From an uncultured bacterium (GTDB lineage Bacteria > Actinomycetota > Coriobacteriia > Coriobacteriales > Coriobacteriaceae): DNA of 13,176 nucleotides. This document shows, one piece after another, positions 11,984 through 13,176 of the stretch. The DNA lies in assembly GCA_905215765.1 (NCBI GenBank), contig CAJMRP010000056.1, forward strand, positions 1 to 13,176, given 5' to 3'. Within the stretch, counting starts at the first letter, position 1, and every line of letters begins with the position of its first letter. The notes beneath the pieces are model-generated. The model searched no databases. It saw nothing but the letters and a program-made list of their open reading frames with translations, and was not told the origin of the DNA. A program made the translations under genes and the position numbers.

Positions 11984-13176
11984 ATGCGTATCTACAACAG
12001 CGCTACCCATAAAAAGGAAGAGTTCCAGCCCATCGAGTCCGGCAAGGTCCGCATGTACGTGTGCGGCCCCACGGTCTACGACAACATCCACATCGGCAAC
12101 GCCCGCACGTTCATCAGCTTTGACGTGATTCGCCGCTGGCTCATCGCGAGCGGCTACGAGGTCACGTTCGCCCAGAACCTCACCGATGTCGACGACAAGA
12201 TCATCAAGCGCGCCAACGAGCAGGGCCGTACGGCCGCCGAGGTCGCGACGGAGTTCTCGGATAAGTTCATTGGCGTCATGCGCGCTGCCAACGTGCTCGA
12301 TCCCGATATTCGCCCGCGTGCGACCAAAGAGATCGGTCCCATGATCGGCATGATCAAGACCTTGATCGAGCAGGGTCACGCCTATGCTGCCGATAACGGC
12401 GATGTGTACTTTGCCGTGCGCAGCGATCCCAACTATGGTCAGGTCTCGGGCCGTAACATCGACGACCTTATGGTTGGCGCGCGCATCGAGGAGAACGAGG
12501 ACAAGAACGACCCGCTCGACTTTGCCCTGTGGAAGGCCGCCAAGCCCGGCGAGCCCAGCTGGCCGAGCCCCTGGGGCGAGGGCCGTCCCGGTTGGCACAC
12601 CGAGTGCGCCGCCATGGTGCATCGCTACCTGGGCACTCCGATCGACATCCACGGCGGCGGCTCCGACCTTGCCTTCCCGCATCACGAGAACGAGTGCGCC
12701 CAGGCCACCTGCGCCTGGCACCAGGGCTTCTCCAACACCTGGATGCACACAGGCATGCTGCTGGTAGACGGCGAGAAGATGTCCAAATCGCTCGGCAACT
12801 TCTTTACGCTGGCCGAGGTGCTCGAGCAGCACTCCGCTGCCGCCCTGCGCCTGCTGATGCTGCAGACGAGCTATCGCTCGCCGCTCGACTTTTCTTGGGA
12901 GCGCCTGGAGGGTGCCGAGAACTCGCTCACGCGTATCGCCGGTACGGTCGAGAACCTGCGCTGGGCCGCGAACCATGCGACGGCCGATGCCGACGCGGCT
13001 GCCGCCGAGGCGTTTGCCGCCAAGGCCGCTGAGACTCGTGCCGCCTTTAAGGAGTGCATGGACGACGACTTTAACACCGCTGGTGCCATGGGTGCCGTCT
13101 TTGGCTTTGTGACCGAGTGCAACCAGTACCTGGAGCAGGCGGGCGACGCTGCCGACAAGGCCGCCGCGCTTGCCGC
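11984..13176 (+). CDS. cysS: Cysteinyl-tRNA synthetase, 3' end beyond the window
   Basis: CysRS charges tRNA-Cys. The frame starts at ATG 11984, three bases after the ispF stop, behind AAGGAG (11972-11977), and stays open to the window end, giving 397 of the usual 460-480 residues. Class I signatures are HIGN at 36-39 and KMSKS at 265-269. The active-site zinc ligands that select cysteine are present: Cys27 (VCGPTVYD), Cys208 (WHTEC), His233 (FPHHENE) and Glu237. The Ala/Glu-rich stretch near 330-350 starts the helical tRNA-binding region. MshC, the mycothiol ligase paralogue, is excluded by synteny and by the standard CysRS start MRIYNS...KEEF. It is last in the visible disA-ispD-ispF-cysS operon. 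Confidence 0.96.
   Translation, partial: MRIYNSATHKKEEFQPIESGKVRMYVCGPTVYDNIHIGNARTFISFDVIRRWLIASGYEVTFAQNLTDVDDKIIKRANEQGRTAAEVATEFSDKFIGVMRAANVLDPDIRPRATKEIGPMIGMIKTLIEQGHAYAADNGDVYFAVRSDPNYGQVSGRNIDDLMVGARIEENEDKNDPLDFALWKAAKPGEPSWPSPWGEGRPGWHTECAAMVHRYLGTPIDIHGGGSDLAFPHHENECAQATCAWHQGFSNTWMHTGMLLVDGEKMSKSLGNFFTLAEVLEQHSAAALRLLMLQTSYRSPLDFSWERLEGAENSLTRIAGTVENLRWAANHATADADAAAAEAFAAKAAETRAAFKECMDDDFNTAGAMGAVFGFVTECNQYLEQAGDAADKAAALA

Noticed and set aside
11957..12976. 339-codon minus-strand open frame opposite cysS
   Set aside because: It is a shadow of cysS, whose HIGN and KMSKS motifs and zinc ligands are all intact on the plus strand.

Overview
The window looks like a chromosomal segment of a high-GC gut actinobacterium of the Coriobacteriia, most like Collinsella. 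This is inferred from GC-rich codon use with heavy use of GAG, CTC, GCC and ATC, and from gene content. No taxonomic marker gene is present, so the assignment is moderate. Bases 1 to about 700 differ: they are AT-richer, rich in AGA, GGA and GAA codons, and resemble a clostridial (Lachnospiraceae-like) gene.

Layout. (1) 1-1608 is the 3' part of a large acyl-CoA dehydratase activase-related gene whose first half is low-GC and second half high-GC, joined in frame near 660-720. (2) A TetR-family regulator overlaps its 3' end. (3) After a 192-base leader with a T-tailed hairpin comes clpC, the AAA+ unfoldase of the ClpCP protease, closed by a hairpin. (4) pepD, an M20 dipeptidase, follows, closed by a strong terminator. 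(5) On the minus strand lie hipB-hipA, a HipA-kinase toxin-antitoxin pair, behind three 14-bp dyad operators spaced exactly 27 bp apart. (6) mntP, a manganese exporter, also lies on the minus strand behind a yybP-ykoY (Mn2+) riboswitch and terminator. (7) Divergent from mntP is a tightly packed plus-strand operon: disA (c-di-AMP synthase), ispD, ispF (MEP isoprenoid pathway) and cysS (cysteinyl-tRNA synthetase, cut by the window end).

How it fits together. clpC and disA-ispD-ispF-cysS are members of the long conserved Bacillus subtilis-type cluster ctsR-mcsA-mcsB-clpC-radA-disA-yacL-ispD-ispF-gltX-cysE-cysS. Here ctsR, mcsAB, radA, yacL, gltX and cysE are missing from the cluster, and pepD, hipBA and mntP sit between clpC and disA. 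The window therefore looks like housekeeping DNA interrupted by an accessory pocket.

The points most worth a second look are the hybrid activase gene (a true recombinant or an assembly chimera), the phased hipBA operator array, and a possible second, translational layer in the mntP riboswitch leader. I saw no tRNA, rRNA, CRISPR array, transposase or prophage gene.
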